Assembly: GCA_000708835.1 (NCBI GenBank) | Contig: DF237211.1 | Span: 50,697 to 114,696 of the forward strand | Length of the DNA stretch: 64,000 nucleotides | Source: Klebsormidium nitens | Lineage: Eukaryota > Streptophyta > Klebsormidiophyceae > Klebsormidiales > Klebsormidiaceae | Reading direction: 5' to 3' | Shown: piece after piece, positions 12,701-25,306 of the stretch | Layout of the letters: every line of letters begins with the position of its first letter | Numbering within the stretch: the stretch's first letter is position 1 | Notes under the pieces: generated by a model | Databases searched by the model: none | Told to the model about the DNA's origin: nothing | The model's input: the letters and a program-made list of their open reading frames with translations, nothing else | Translations under genes and position numbers: made by a program

Positions 12701-14116
12701 CTCATGTGGTCAACATCCTCGATCAAGGCGGAATACGACTCCTAAATGCAGGTCGCCAGCTTTACTAGCTCTTGTTGCAACTACGGAATGGCATCCGTTT
12801 TCCAAGTAGTAACGGACAGAGGGTGGCTGTGGCCTAGAATTGCTTCCAACCCATCCCATCACAAATAACACTTTGCTTGAGCTCTGCTTCTCAATCAAAC
12901 TCACGACTGAGGTTGCATTTGTCTTGGCAAATGTACTTTTGTGCCGCTTCCATCGTTTTCCAGCTGCCCCGTGGGACATGGGTGCTTGATGAGCGAAGCA
13001 TGGCAAGCGCGCTTGTTCTCAGCCGCGCACCTGTGGTTTTTGCAGGCTCACCGGCGATTGCAGCAGTCGATGGAGGCGAACCTGCGGCGGATCCTGGAGG
13101 AGCAGCAGCGCCAGACCAGCAGCACGGGCGCGTCCGACTCGGAACCCTCGGGGCGCAGCGCGACGCAGTCGGAGCAGCAGTCGCTCCTCGCGCAAGGCCA
13201 GCAGCTGCTGCAGATGTCGCAGCGGCAGCTCACGCAGCAGACGCTCACCGCCCCCCGGCTGCCGCAGCTGGACCTGCCCCCCCCGAAGCAGCGCAAGGCG
13301 CGGGAGGTGTCGGAGCCGCCGCGGGCCAAGCGGCGCAAGCACGACGGGCAGGCGTTTCCGGGGGAGATGCCGGCAATGCCCAGCGAGCGCGCCCGCGCGA
13401 TTGCCAACGGGAGCTGGGGCACGCCGTCGCGCGTGCCCAAGGTTGGGACCCCTCCGTTGCCGCAGCAGGGGTCGTATTCCCCGCGGGCGGCAATGGCGGC
13501 GCCGCAGTATGTACCCTCGTATGGCATGGTCCAAGTGCAGCAGCCCCCGGGGAATGGGGGACATCCGTTGCAGCAGCGGGGGTGGCCGTTGATGCAGCAT
13601 GCGCAGCAGGGGGGGTTCGGGCAGATGCCGACACCAGGATATGGCCCCCCTGGGGAAGAAGGGCAGGCTCCGGTGGATGGTGGGTATGATTCGCCAAGGC
13701 ATCGACAGGGCAAAGGGAACCCCGGGGCGTCGAATCTGGGGGAGGGTCTGGCAAGACGGCACAGCCAGGCGGCACTTGCTCCGGACGGGACTGTAAGCGG
13801 CAGTCTCCAGCCGGGGGCCCCGTATGACGGAGTTGTGCATGGGGTGCAAGCGCAAGCCCCTCCAGAGCATCCAACGCAAGCAGGGCCAGTGACAGGGCCT
13901 GCACTTGACGTACAAGAGAATCCAAGCGAACCAGGGGACGGGAGCGAGGGGCCCGGGGATATGTGGGCACAGCAAGAGGTGCACCTGTGGTTAAACGATT
14001 CTGATCAGATGCCACCTGGTTCGTTAAACCAATGGGATGACGGTGGGGCCACAAACGGCTCAGGGGGTTCAGACGGTTTGGGGAACCGGAGAAGGGCGCT
14101 GAGGGCAAATGCCTGA
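9799..14116 (+). CDS. MYB-CC (GARP, PHR1-like) transcription factor
   Basis: Exons: 9799-9984, 10339-10750, 11215-11291, 11565-11613, about 11873/11883-12183, 12478-12595 and 13046-14116 (TGA). The GARP DNA-binding domain spans exons 2-4: KQRLRWTPELHERFIKAVES, then GGPDRATPKRILELMEVKGL and VSHVKSHLQKFRIATRIPEL. The coiled-coil motif of MYB-CC proteins spans exons 6-7, with ALRMQMEVQKKLHEQLE followed by a helix ending RRILEEQQRQ. Plant relatives bind P1BS-type sites and control phosphate starvation responses in the nucleus. The N-terminus is acidic, followed by a Gln-rich stretch; a Pro-rich linker and a long Gln/Gly/Pro-rich C-terminal tail suggest activation regions. The basic PPRAKRRKHD stretch may be a nuclear localisation signal. 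The junction between exons 4 and 5 does not keep frame with the best acceptor (see findings). Confidence 0.9.
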
Positions 14117-15161
14117 TCTGAGTGTTTGATTGTTCTCTACACGGTATATGATGTACCTAATAAAGAGAAATAAACTAAGAAAGACACAGTCAAAAGCGTG
14201 GTTGCTTTTCCTTTTCTACGGCGCGGTCGAGGTGTACACTGTACGCTTGGCTAATTTCCTTAATATTTGGGTGAACAAAAAGCTGAAACAGCTTCCAACC
14301 TGGTTCATGTTCATTCATTGGCGGAATACATTGGAGACCCTCATTTGCACCAAAACTCCAACCTACTGCACTGCTCGGGCGGCACGGCGCGCCCGCAGGC
14401 CCGCATGCATGCATGGGCCAAGTCTCGTCCGTTTCACCATGTACCATCATGACGATTCTATTGCATGGACATGAATTTTGGCTAAGCCTAACATTAAGGC
14501 CGGCCCATCCATGTACACGTACGTGCAAATTGACTATGTTGATCCGACTGCAGAATGATCCAGGCATGCAACATCACGTCTAGCTTGTTGAAAGTAATGC
14601 ATCACAACTTTTGTGGCGCTGAGTTCATGTGTGCTGCCATGCACTGCACATTGCAATTACTTGGTTGAATGCCCTCTGCGCAATGAGTGTGCTTTGACTG
14701 ATGTCATGTGCGTTTCGACTCTTCCTTGCCCTGCCACTGCACAAATCTGGGCGCACAGACAAACAATTGCTGCCTACCTGTGTATGATGCTCAAGTTAGG
14801 ACACTTTGATCTTGGCCCCCCGCTCTGCAAGCAACTAGATGCATGCCAGGTCAACCGAGTCGCTTTCTTCTGAATCCCTACTGTGTGCATGTATGTGTCC
14901 TTGAGCTTTCTGTACAACAGACTGGGAGTGCCAGCCTTGGCCTATCCAAGTGTATCCTGATTCGAACCTTCAACTGACCTTAAGGAGCTGGAGGAGCGTT
15001 GACCATCATAATTGCAGCTGCCGACTATATACAATCTCATTCTGACTTCTCCTAACATCTCTCAAGAGCCTAACTACGCTGAAGATCCGCCTGCACAGCT
15101 GCTTACTGAAGCTCTTCCTAGTTACAAACGGGCACTGATTGTCGATGTACGATCCCTCGCT
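14117..15161. other. Convergent intergenic gap
   Basis: This lies between the 3' ends of the MYB-CC and BTB-BACK genes. I see no gene. It has repeated TGCATG/CATGCA words, notably a gcatgcatgcatgg run near 14403. Confidence 0.6.
14159..14164 (+). terminator. Candidate polyadenylation signal AATAAA
   Basis: AATAAA occurs 43 bp after the stop codon of the MYB-CC gene, followed by a second AATAAA-like word (gaaataaac). Confidence 0.5.
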
Positions 15162-18100
15162 CTACTTGCAGAGTCTGGTCGGTCCTTCTTTCGGGTTGTA
15201 GTAGGTCGGATCCAGGACTAGAACATCTGCTCGGATCGTCATCAGCCCGTCCTGCAAGTAGGGGCTGTGTGGCCCTATTGCCTCCTCCCACGGGATGCCG
15301 AGCCAGTCATGGAACGACCAGTCTTGCTGAGGCCCTGCAGTCGCAATAGGAAATGCTCGTAGGCTGGGCCACAATGAGTACTAGCGTGCAGCGCTTGCGC
15401 TCACCGTAGGCGGATGATCTTGTCAGATGCCAAGCTCACCAGCCTTCCATCCACAATCCCGCGTCTGACAATTGAACCAGGCCTGCAAAATTACTACTAG
15501 TAGAACGGAACCACTTCTTTTTGAGGGTGTCCAGAACAAAACCGTGAATGCAAGCTCACGAAACGGAACGACAGAGAGTAACCTTCCGTCAGAGTAATCT
15601 AAAAGAAGAGGAAATGCTTTGCAAACAAATCGGCGCCGTGAAGGTCGACCTACCGGGAAAGTCTCCCCCTTTGACGAACCCACGGGGGCTGATGAAGTCC
15701 CCCGATGGCTGGGTCTGGACGAGGAACTCGCACTCTGCCGTCCCTTTACTGGAACCGACCCTCCACAGCCTAGTAAGACATTGAATGAAGAAGCAACGCT
15801 CTTTGATCGTTTAACATGTTGAGTCCCCGCGGGGACGTGATCCATCTGACGCAGAGTTTGTCTGATTTGGGACCAGACAAAACCAGATACTCACGGAGTA
15901 ACACGCAACAAGGAGAAGAATTGAACCTTCTGCCTGGACGCGTGGCAACCCTGTCAAACAGCGCATCGACGTCCCCAGGCGAAGCAAAGGGAACGGCCGG
16001 TTCGATCTGTTCAAATGAATCCAACATTCAACTGACCTTCAACTCGTCGACTGAGTTCAACCGTTCAACTACTGATCAACGTTCAACGGCTGATTCAGTT
16101 CAACCGTTCAAATGAACCGCTGTCCAACTTTGTTCTACTGCGGCCCTCAGGTCAAACGCCATCACTGGTAAGAACGGGGATTTAAAAGACATGTTAGGAT
16201 GAGGCGATCTTTATCAAGTTAACGACACCCACCCGATGAACATGGCGTACGTGCCGGCGTCGTTGGCGCGGCTGCAGCGGCTGATCTTGACGTCGAACTC
16301 GTGGGCGCCCACCCGGAACTGCGGCGACTGCAGGCTGCCGCCGTTGAGCGTGAGGCCCAGGAACTGCTCCAGCCGGAACTGGAAGGTGAAGGACACGAAG
16401 TGGCCGTACCGCCGCATGCCTGGAGCGGAATAGGAGAGCCGTTGGTAGCTTTCTAAAAATATAAGAAAGCTGCCTGAAATATGGATTTCTCCTGCTAGCA
16501 GTAGTGGAAGGTGAAGGACACGGAGTGGCCGTACCGCTGCATGGCTGCAACGGAGACAGAGAGCTTGCTTGAGAACTGGGAGGCGGAGAAGGTGCCTGAG
16601 TAAGACCTGCAACTCACGGCCCGGAAATGGAAGGTGAAGGACACGAAGTGGCCATACCGCTGCAGGCAGGAAGGGGAGCATCAACGGTGACTTGGTTGTA
16701 GACAGGAGAAAAGATTCTTGCGTGATTTATGCACCTTGTCTGCTAGCGGTTTCCATAAGGGGTTTGCGGGACAGCGGCCCGATGGAGACTAGCGAGAAGC
16801 GGGACACCCACTCCGAGAGGCTCGAGAAAGCAGGATCCGCGAAGAACAACGAAGTTAGACAGGAGAAAGTTAGAAGGACGAAGAAGCCAAGCAGCATCAG
16901 AACTCGAGAGGGTTCGAGCTAGAGGGCTGCGGTAGTGAAAATCAGAGCAGCTACCGTGCAATTGGCTGCCTGACCAACATCTGCTGAATACTCCGTGCCA
17001 CGGTTTCGTCCATAACCTTCCTCTGTCCAGGTACCTTAACAACCTGTACGCTCGATTGATGAGGTGTCTACCCTACCGTTTTGTTTCCGTACCCAATAAA
17101 ACTGGGTATGCTGACCAAATTGTTTAAACCGATTCACGGCACTTACGATACCGGCTGTGCTCCATGGTGGTGACCGCCAGCTCTTGCCGGCGCTCCTCTG
17201 AGAAGGCCTTGTACCAGAGCGCCTCATTGATCAAGTCACGACCGACCGGGGTGTCCAGCTCGGGCGCCTTGGCGGCGCAATCGTACAGGTACTCCCCGGG
17301 CATGAACGGAAACCTGGAAGGGAAAATGATAAGGTTACATTGGCTCTTGATCCAACAATATACCATACGCTGCGGAGCCAGTGCGGAGTCGTACGCCAAG
17401 CAGACAAAACGGCTTTGCTCCAAGGAAAAGCACATCGAAAACAACCTGCTCGTGTTGAACATTTCATCTTTGCATTTCCCCTGCCTATCATGGTTTGCCC
17501 GGCTCAGTGTCTCTCGTATCTCCTTTCGTTTCCACATCGGGATTGCTGTCAAAGTCGATTATAATCCGGGATCCTTCCTCTTACCTGATGAGGGGCGCTA
17601 GGCGGGCCACAGCCTCGTCGCGCTCTTGTCTGCAGTCTGCCGGATAGTGGTAGCGGATCCAGGCCAGGAACACCTCGAAGACTCGGGCCTCTGCCTCGAC
17701 CATGAGGTCGCTCTTGAGCAGGTTCTCCATCACGGGGAGGGGCACCGTCTTCAGCTGCTCAAAGTGGTCCGCCTGGCTCAGCCCCTTGAAGTTGCTCACC
17801 TACGCCAGAAGAAAAGCACTCTTGTTCGAAGTTTACTGATGCAGAGGAAGTTCGATTGGAGTTGCTCTTAGTGCCTCACGTTCTCTGTCATTGTGCGCAG
17901 TACAAAAAACGAGTAAGTAACAAAAGTACATTTCTCATCACAGCAATCGCTGTAGTTTGCAGTTCCAAGAACGCAACTGCTTGTGTTGGTTTCGCGAAAT
18001 TCTTTGAAACATGCAATTCGAAGCGCCCTCACCAGGAAAGTGCTGCACGACTTGACCACCTTCTTCAGAGGGCCGTACGTCTGTTGGAGGCTCTCGGGGA

Positions 18101-19557
18101 GCGTGAGGAAGAAGAGGCTGTTGGCGAGTGTCAGTGGGAGGCGCGCCAGGGAGCGCACGCACTGCTCAGCGCAGGCGCGCACCTCGAAGCGGTCTGCCAG
18201 CATTAGCAGCGTCTTGATCTCTGTGGGATCGGTGACACTGTCGAGGACGTGGCCACCTCCGAACATGAAGCGGAGGAGAAGGATCATGGGGCGCTCCTCT
18301 GTAGAACGAAAGGAATAGAAGCTGAGAAAGAAAAGAAGCGACAGGGCTCAAGTGCATCCACGTGGCTTAGACTGACTTCCAGGAAGGAGACCGTAACTTT
18401 TGACTACGTCTGAGAAGCACTATACTGCATTCAGGCAGGTGCAAAAGTCCGTTGACTTGCCTTTCGGTGAGAAGCATGAAAGGACTTGACCTCGGAACAC
18501 TGGCTTTGAGAAGTTCCTTGTTTTGTACAAACATCTAGAAACCTCTATGACCATCTCAGGTGGTGTGGGGCGCTCTTAAGATGTAGTTTCACTCTCGCAC
18601 AAGCCTGCACTGAGAAGCAAGGGCCAGCAAGTAAAAGATTGATAACCAAAGTAGCTATACCTTCCGGAAAAACCTCCAGGGTCACATTCTTCTGCATGGA
18701 CTCCTTGAAGCCGCTTGGTCCAAAAAGCTTCATAAAGTACGCGCTCCGTCCCGCCAGGATTGCTGAACTGACGTGGATGGAGCGGGTGCGACAGTTCTGA
18801 GGCATCCCACTGCTGGATGCATCTGTTCATGCGCAAATGTGGACCATCAGAAGACATGAAATATCTTGCTCACTCAAATGGATGTCACCTCATGTCGATG
18901 ACGGTTTTTTCAGGTAAGTGCTGCTCTCAGATTTACTAAGTCCAGCCAAAACCTAATGGTGGTACAAGATCATGAATTCACTAATGCACATTAAATCAGA
19001 GACGTTTGAGAACAGAGAAACAGCACGCAATTTTTGCAGATGACGGAGCAGAGATATCCCACAAAGCAGTACAATCCAAAAATCTGTTAACTTTCTGAAT
19101 TTCAAAATCCTTCAACATTCACTCCAGTTGGAGGAAAGAAGCTTAATGAGCTACAAATAATAATAAACTATCATTGAAGCCCTCAAAACCACGAATTTCA
19201 AGGGCAAACTAATAAACTCGCCTACAATGTTGTAAAAACAGAGGATTTGAGGAGTAAGGCGACAAGGACGTAACACCAAATATGACAGGCCAGAATGGTA
19301 CGTACTGGGAACGGACGAAGCGCCAATGAGAGGGAGTCATAGAAAATTAAGCTTGCAGCTGTTGAAGGTAGGAACCAGATGTTGCTTGGATGTGACGTTT
19401 CTTACTTACCACCACTTGTCAGCGTCAGCTGGCCCAAAGGAATTGGACTGTCTTTGACTCTCAACTGAAGCACTCGGTCACTAAATGCAGCATTGTCATA
19501 CGCAAAGCTGAAATCATTGGTTATACAGCAAACGTCAGGTTCACCATCCGTTTCCAT
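15162..19557 (-). CDS. BTB-BACK protein of the LRB/POB1 type
   Basis: Minus-strand exons with firm junctions: 19557-19410, 18822-18661, 18298-18033, 17799-17585, 17313-17147, 16419-16233 and 15748-15654. Less certain C-terminal exons are 15482-15405 and 15334-15162 (TAG); a further exon probably lies near 17033-16950, but its phase is unresolved. The start region NDFSFAYDNAAFSDRVLQLR and the BTB segment RTRSIHVSSAILAGRSAYFM match plant LRB/POB1 proteins. BTB-BACK continues with EERPMILLLRFMFGGG, LPLTLANSLFFLTLPESL, EARVFEVFLAWIRYHYP and RFPFMP. The C-terminal domain has SFTFQFRLEQFLGLTLN and WLGIPWEEAIGPHSPYLQDG, corresponding to the LFGIPWTSFI region of LRBs. Such proteins are CUL3 E3-ligase adaptors, nuclear in Arabidopsis and acting in light signalling. 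The exact C-terminal reading frame needs a transcript. Confidence 0.85.
16013..16115. repeat. Short interspersed gttcaac-type repeats in an intron
   Basis: Roughly ten copies of (g/c/a)ttcaac occur within about 100 bp in the intron between the exons at 16419-16233 and 15748-15654. This is simple-sequence-like and not tied to a splice site. Confidence 0.6.
16373..16670 (-). repeat. Three copies of an exon start plus acceptor, 123-125 bp apart
   Basis: The minus-strand start of the exon at 16419 (TACGGCCACTTCGTGTCC...) is repeated upstream at 16501-16548 and 16621-16670. The spacing of the word ggaaggtgaagg is 125 and 123 bp. The two upstream copies each keep a gcag acceptor directly before CGGTA. 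The furthest copy is open and is followed by a gtgagt donor. Confidence 0.85.
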
Positions 19558-20347
19558 TTTGCAATTAAACTTGCTCTGCACTCTTGCACTGGGGGCACCT
19601 CACTTTGCTGCTTGCAATTGAAACGATCTTTTGGTCTTTAAGACTGATATCTCTAATGGAAACTGAAATCCGACCCCATAACGAAGTTGCCAAAGTGAGT
19701 CCTGAAAGTTCAGCGGGCTACAAATCACGAAGCCGCCAGCAGTTGAGAAGCTTGACTTCCATTGAATACATAAATGATAATGTAACTCAAAGTAGGCGAG
19801 AATGGGTACATTTACTACAGCTGTTGTAGGCTCTAGACCACTGGCACCATTGCATGCGTCCCCTGCTGCACTCTCCTGCTGAACTCTCTAGTGTAGGGTA
19901 AACACCAAGCTGACTTGAAGTTGAGGATGAAGCACCATTGTGGGAAGACTCAAGAGGTCTGGACAACCGCCGCCATTACCCCGAGGGGAAGTCATCGTAT
20001 CGAACGGCTGAGAATGTCCAAACCAAACCAGATTAAGGTACCTATGAGTTTGCCAAACCGTCCACGATTGCTTTCCGACCAATCACATTGCTTCCACGTG
20101 GAGACTGGTCAGTAGTCGGCGGATGGACCGGGACAGTTGTCACGACACGCGTCAAGGACACAACGATGCGCGCCAATGCCAATGGAGTCACGGACCACGG
20201 TGCTCAGGCTGATGTCAGTGTTTTCAGTCGCTCCGAGTCCAAGTCACTCCACCTTCGAAGTCTGTGCGAACGACACTTCCCTGATCAGTTTTCATTCATA
20301 ACAAACTGCTGTTCGAAGACAAGAGTCTTGCCTTGGAAATCGCAAAA
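19558..20347. promoter_or_regulatory. Divergent upstream region
   Basis: This separates the BTB-BACK start (19557, minus) from the glycoprotein start (20348, plus). No coding evidence was found. Confidence 0.45.
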
Positions 20348-23300
20348 ATGGCGCCTTCTGCAGGTCGCAATCTGCTCCTTATAGGAGCGCTATTTGTGCT
20401 CTTCGTTGGTGCCAATGCACAGAACGGGACTACAATTCAAATCAACGTAAGGTCTTGCATGGATCTTTGTTTAGTTATGCAGCTTCGTAGTGCCGCATTG
20501 CTCTGTGTGGTACACTTTTGAAGGTCCGAGCTCCCGCAATGCATTGTCTTATAAAAGGTGCTTTTCCAAATGGTCCTTGACAAAAGTGTTTGTTCAATTT
20601 TGCAATTCGTGTTGCATTCCAATTGTAGAGGTGCGAAAGCTGACTTTATGATTTCAAATGAAGTGCTGGTCAATGATCATCTTCCTTACCTGCAGCAAGT
20701 GGGCTTTAGACTGTCTTTTCTTAGCTTGGAGACTGGGCAAGTGGTTTCTACTGCGTCGTCAGGAAGGGCGCTCTCCAATCTTTGGAAGCAATACATGAGC
20801 TGCTGTTGTATAAAAGGTTCTTGATTGGTGGATCTTTTCAAACTACCTGTGAAATAAAGGAGTTGTCACTACAGTTGCAGAACTGGATACCTTCTTTTGA
20901 CCAGTGGTGAGATTCACTGAAGTTGACCTCCTCTTTGCTCCCAGTTCATCGCCGCCAATGGGCCGGTGGTTGTTGGAAAGTTCCTCCAGTTCACGACCCT
21001 TCTCCGAAACAGTGGACCGAGCAGCTACAATGGTTCCAATGGTACCAATGTAACTGTGGTGTTCAATGGGACGCTGAGCGTCACCTGCTCTGGTAAGGGT
21101 TTAAGTGACAATTCTCCTATGCTTCTTGATCTTTCCAACTTCCAGACTGTGAAACCAGAGATCTCTTGGATGCTCCACAAAGGTTCTCCGCAGATGCTCA
21201 TAAAAGGTGGCACCTTTAGCATTCGGCTTTCTCGCCATCAGTGCCCCTAGCTAAGATGAGATCTGTGCTTCTTGACACTGGCATTGAGAGAAAGTTGATC
21301 AGGGGCAGTCCCCTGATGCTGTCATCAAGACACTCCTTCTGGCCCACCTTCCAAATTGCTGGAGCACTGCCCAAGATTGGAGCAGCAATTACTGGTTGTC
21401 TACCTTCATTCGCATCTTTTCGGGACTTGCATTTGTCACTTCCCCCCCAATTGGAGTTGCGGAAGCCAAGGGTCTTTGTTTTCTGTCTGAATGGAGACGA
21501 CTGCATCATCGGTCAATTGTTTAAGGAGTTTGGTCCAGAAAGTATGTCTGGCCAGGTGCGTATATGCTTGGCGAGACAACACAGAGAGCGTTTTTGTTCA
21601 GACATGCATGCTTCAAGCATCACAATCTCCTCTTGTTCGTTCCTAACGCCCCACGTTGCTCCTTCTTGAGCCAACGCATCATACAAGTTCTGCCTTTCTT
21701 TCTGGAATTGCAGATGCCTACCTTTTGAACGTCAACTCCACCCTCGCCAGCCCTGGGTGCAATGAGCAGATCACCATCCCACCCTATGCGGTTGGCAGCC
21801 AGCTCAATGAAAGCTACCCTGGTTGTGACGTCAACCCTCAGGGCCTGATTGACCTAAACACCACCACCGGCCCCGTGCGATACCCGACATCGGTTACTGC
21901 TGATGGCCATACTGCCACCTGGACGGTAAGGCATCTCCAGTTGCAGACACTGATCAATGAGCTATCTTTTTTACTGGTCTGCATTGATGTTTAGACCCGG
22001 CAAATTGGGATCAGAAGCTTCAATCGCCTGTCGTCATTTGGAACTCACCTGTCCAACGGTTTCACCTTCTTGATTTTGCAGCAGGATTGTCAATGCTAGC
22101 ACCTAACAAGGAGCGAAAGAGTGCCTCCCATGACTGGAATCCAGCATCTTTTCTCTGTAAATGAACCTCCCAGTCTGTCTTTCCTTCCTTTCTGCTTTTG
22201 TTCAGGTTCTTGGACAAATTTTGATTTGAAAGGAACATGATCGCACAGACACCTCCACTATGTTCGCTGCGCAATTCTGGGTTCAGGACCTCGCCCTTTT
22301 TGACGAATGGAACACAAAGGAAAAATTCATCCGACCCTATTTATCTGTTCTGCTCGCAGAATGTCATCCTCGCTCCTGGCGTCACCACGGCTCTTCCCGT
22401 GGTTGGCTTCATCCAATACCAGCAGCCCATCCTGTGCCTGGCCACCTTTGGACCGTCTGACCCGACAGGAGCCAACTCCACCATTCTCAATGCGCCGAGC
22501 GGCGTGAACGGGACTTCGTCAAACACCCTCCAGAAGGGCACCATCTTCAACAGCATCCTGCAGCCGGTGAGGTGTTTTGACAGCTGTTACTGCCCTGTTT
22601 GTGTGCAAGTGATGTACAGTCTATCAGAAACAGTCTGCCCTACATTGTCGCGTCCTGAGGACTGAACGTCAGAGTGCTGGGGAGGGGCTTGCATGCAATG
22701 AAGTTAGGTGCTTTCATTTGCGACTTGGAACGAAACGACACTTGGTTCTGGCACGATTTGCAGCATGCAACCTAAACTTGTTCAAAATCCGAACCAAAGA
22801 TGTCGAGGATCCAGCAGGTTTCTGCTGGTGAGACTGTGATTACTGGCATATGGTAGCTTCCTTCCGCGGGTGCATCACACTGTACTGTGTCATGTAGAAG
22901 GCTCTCTCCATTGTCTTCAAATTCTTGTATGTAACGGCATGCTCCGTTCTTGTTGCAGCCCAACCCGCCTCCGAACCCCCCTCCCCCGAACCCTCCTCCG
23001 CAGAACCCTCCCCCTGCAAACCCCCCACCTGCNNNNNNNNNNNNNNNNNNNNNNNNNNNNNNNNNNNNNNNNNNNNNNNNNNNNNNNNNNNNNNNNNNNN
23101 NNNNNNNNNNNNNNNNNNNNNNNNNNNNNNNNNNNNNNNNNNNNNNNNNNNNNNNNNNNNNNNNNNNNNNNNNNNNNNNNNNNNNNNNNNNNNNNNNNNN
23201 NNNNNNNNNNNNNNNNNNNNNNNNNNNNNNNNNNNNNNNNNNNNNNNNNNNNNNNNNNNNNNNNNNNNNNNNNNNNNNNNNNNNNNNNNNNNNNNNNNNN

Positions 23301-23659
23301 NNNNNNNNNNNNNNNNNNNNNNNNNNNNNNNNNNNNNNNNNNNNNNNNNNCCCCCTCCCAGCCCAATCCCGCCACCCGGCCAAACCCTCCCCCCGGCTAA
23401 CCCCCCCCCCGGCCAACCCCCCCTCCCGGCCCAATCCCCCCTCCGGCCAATCCCCCTCCCGAAAACCCGCCCCCCCTCAAGCCCTCCTCCCGCAAACCCC
23501 CCTCCCGCAGTTACAGCTGGAAACGCAACCGCTGCCCCTGGGCCGAAGGCGGCTCCGGCGCCTGCGCCGACAACCGCTCCCGAACCTCCGCCTTCGCCTA
23601 CTCCTACTCCCACTCCTTCTCCTACCACTGCACCGTCGTTCCCACCTCCTTCCGCTTAG
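20348..23659 (+). CDS. Secreted Pro-rich (NPPP-repeat) cell-wall glycoprotein, interrupted by assembly gap
   Basis: Exons: 20348-20446, 20945-21092, 21714-21925, 22360-22566 and 22959-23659, with 318 unknown bases in the last. The ATG in AAAAATGGCG was chosen because it is followed by a clear signal peptide: a hydrophobic core LLLIGALFVLFVGANA, then a cleavage-like ANA-Q. The extracellular part has many N-glycosylation sequons (NGT, NGS, NVT, NST, NES, NTT) and several Cys. The last exon encodes NPPP/NPPPP units, then a Pro/Ala/Thr tail (APAPTTAPEPPPSPTP) and a TAG stop with no membrane anchor. This is the architecture of pherophorin- or extensin-like hydroxyproline-rich wall proteins; I cannot place it in a named family. 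The frame before the gap differs from the best frame after it, so the gap size or C-runs are unreliable. Confidence 0.7.
23033..23350. other. Assembly gap (318 N)
   Basis: This run of N falls within the C-rich Pro-repeat exon of the wall glycoprotein, a sequence type prone to collapse. Confidence 1.
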
Positions 23660-25306
23660 TTCCTGACACACGGGTGAGTGCCGAGATTTTGTCAGGGATG
23701 GACTTGGCGGCATGGTACTTGATTGGTGGCTTGCTAAGAGCGCGAAAACGGATCAGAAAGAGAGGTATTGTACTTTACTGGACCGAAGACAAAATGGAAT
23801 CAGATGAATCGGGCGACATGGTTATATGAATTGGTGGCTTGCTGAGAGCGCGAAAACGGATGAGAAAGAGAGGTACTGTACTTTACTGGATCGAAGACCA
23901 AATGGAATCAGATGAACCGGTCGTTCTGGTCCAGTATTGAGTTATCTTGTTCCTGAGAATGTTAAATGGCACCCTTCAAGTTGGTCGCAGGATACTCCGC
24001 ACAGGTGACGAATCTTCGGGCTATTTGCAGGTTAATAAAGCTGCTCTTCTCAAAAAACCGCGCTACTCTGAAGGTGGTAACCAAGGTTTTCTGCGTGGCA
24101 AGAAGGCAGGTTTTCTGCGAGTTCGACACTTTGCAAGCACAGTAACTTATTTAGGGTGACTCCCAATGTCATCTGCTGACTTCTTAAGGTCGTTCTAGAG
24201 ACAGCACATGGTGGATACTGGCACAGTAGACTCTTCTTTTGTCTTTGTTACACCGCACAACCGTTGCACTTAACTTGTCTTGTGTAGGAGTGGAGTAGGA
24301 TACGACCAGATTTCTAGACAACCTGTTGCAACTTGTCTTTAACCTTTTTCAGCTTTAGGGGGTCACTGTTTACAAAGACTGATGCTTGGGCAGGTAAAAC
24401 TAACTAGAGTTGCACGTGAACCCCTCTCCTCGTCTGGATATGTAAAGGCCCCTCCACTGTTGGGCCCCAGCTTGGTCTCACAAAAATCGTCACAAAGCGG
24501 TGTCCCTGCTTCAGGCTACAGAGAGCTTTTCACTAGATCAGTCGGTGCGGCGTTTGGTGCAAGAGGACGTCATGCATCTGTGGTGTGAGCATGGCTTTAT
24601 GCCCATGACGCAATATGTGCACGATCTAGATGTGCACGATTGAGTGCTTAATATGTATTGCTGTTGGACATGGTCGCCCTGGATAAAGTTAAGTTCGATT
24701 TGTGCCAGCTGCTGAGAGCTGCATATCAATGAATGCACCATACAAATTGCAAATTTCATGCATCTCAATCACTTGAGATTCCACTGGCGGGGAGGCCTGA
24801 ACCAACATACACTGCATTTTCACGTATACCTGCCTGCGCCTAAATTTTATCTATTTTTTGGATGGTAAATCTACAATTATTGATGCCGCGCGGGTCCACC
24901 ATTGCACTTGCATATGAGTAACCTAGTGCATGCACGCATGTGCGGCATTCCATGTTTTAATAATTAAAAATAAATCAGCGTTGAAGACATGCATGATCAG
25001 GGATGTGCATGCTGTGACTAATTCTGCAGCACCCGGCGCCCGGCGGCTCGATCATTGATTTCGGCATATGCGTGGCCGGCCATGCACGCGCATGGCTGAT
25101 TCACTGAGAATATCGATCAACGTGCTTGGCGATTGTGTATAAAACCTTATACATTGAGTCCAATAAGTACATGTGTACGGTTATCCTGGCACGCAGCCAT
25201 GTACATATGCACATTGTGGTCATGGACACTGTGGAATATGATATGGCTACTACAACGACCGTGACGGTCACTAACCACATAACCATCGTGTACAATGTCA
25301 ACGGGA
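23660..25306. other. Convergent intergenic gap, TGCATG-rich
   Basis: No gene was recognised. It contains the 108-bp direct repeat at 23721-23924. From about 24580 to 25290 it is AT-richer sequence with many tgcatg, catgca and gcatgc words. It ends at the 3' end of the ARF-fusion gene. Confidence 0.6.
23721..23924. repeat. 108-bp tandem duplication downstream of the glycoprotein gene
   Basis: The segment beginning attggtggcttgct and continuing through ggaatcagatgaa occurs at 23722 and 23830 with few differences. It starts about 60 bp after the stop codon, probably in the 3' UTR. Confidence 0.9.

Noticed and set aside
21241-21669. Open frame of 142 codons between glycoprotein exons
   Set aside because: The flanking exons join directly in frame (remainder G plus AT), so this is intron.
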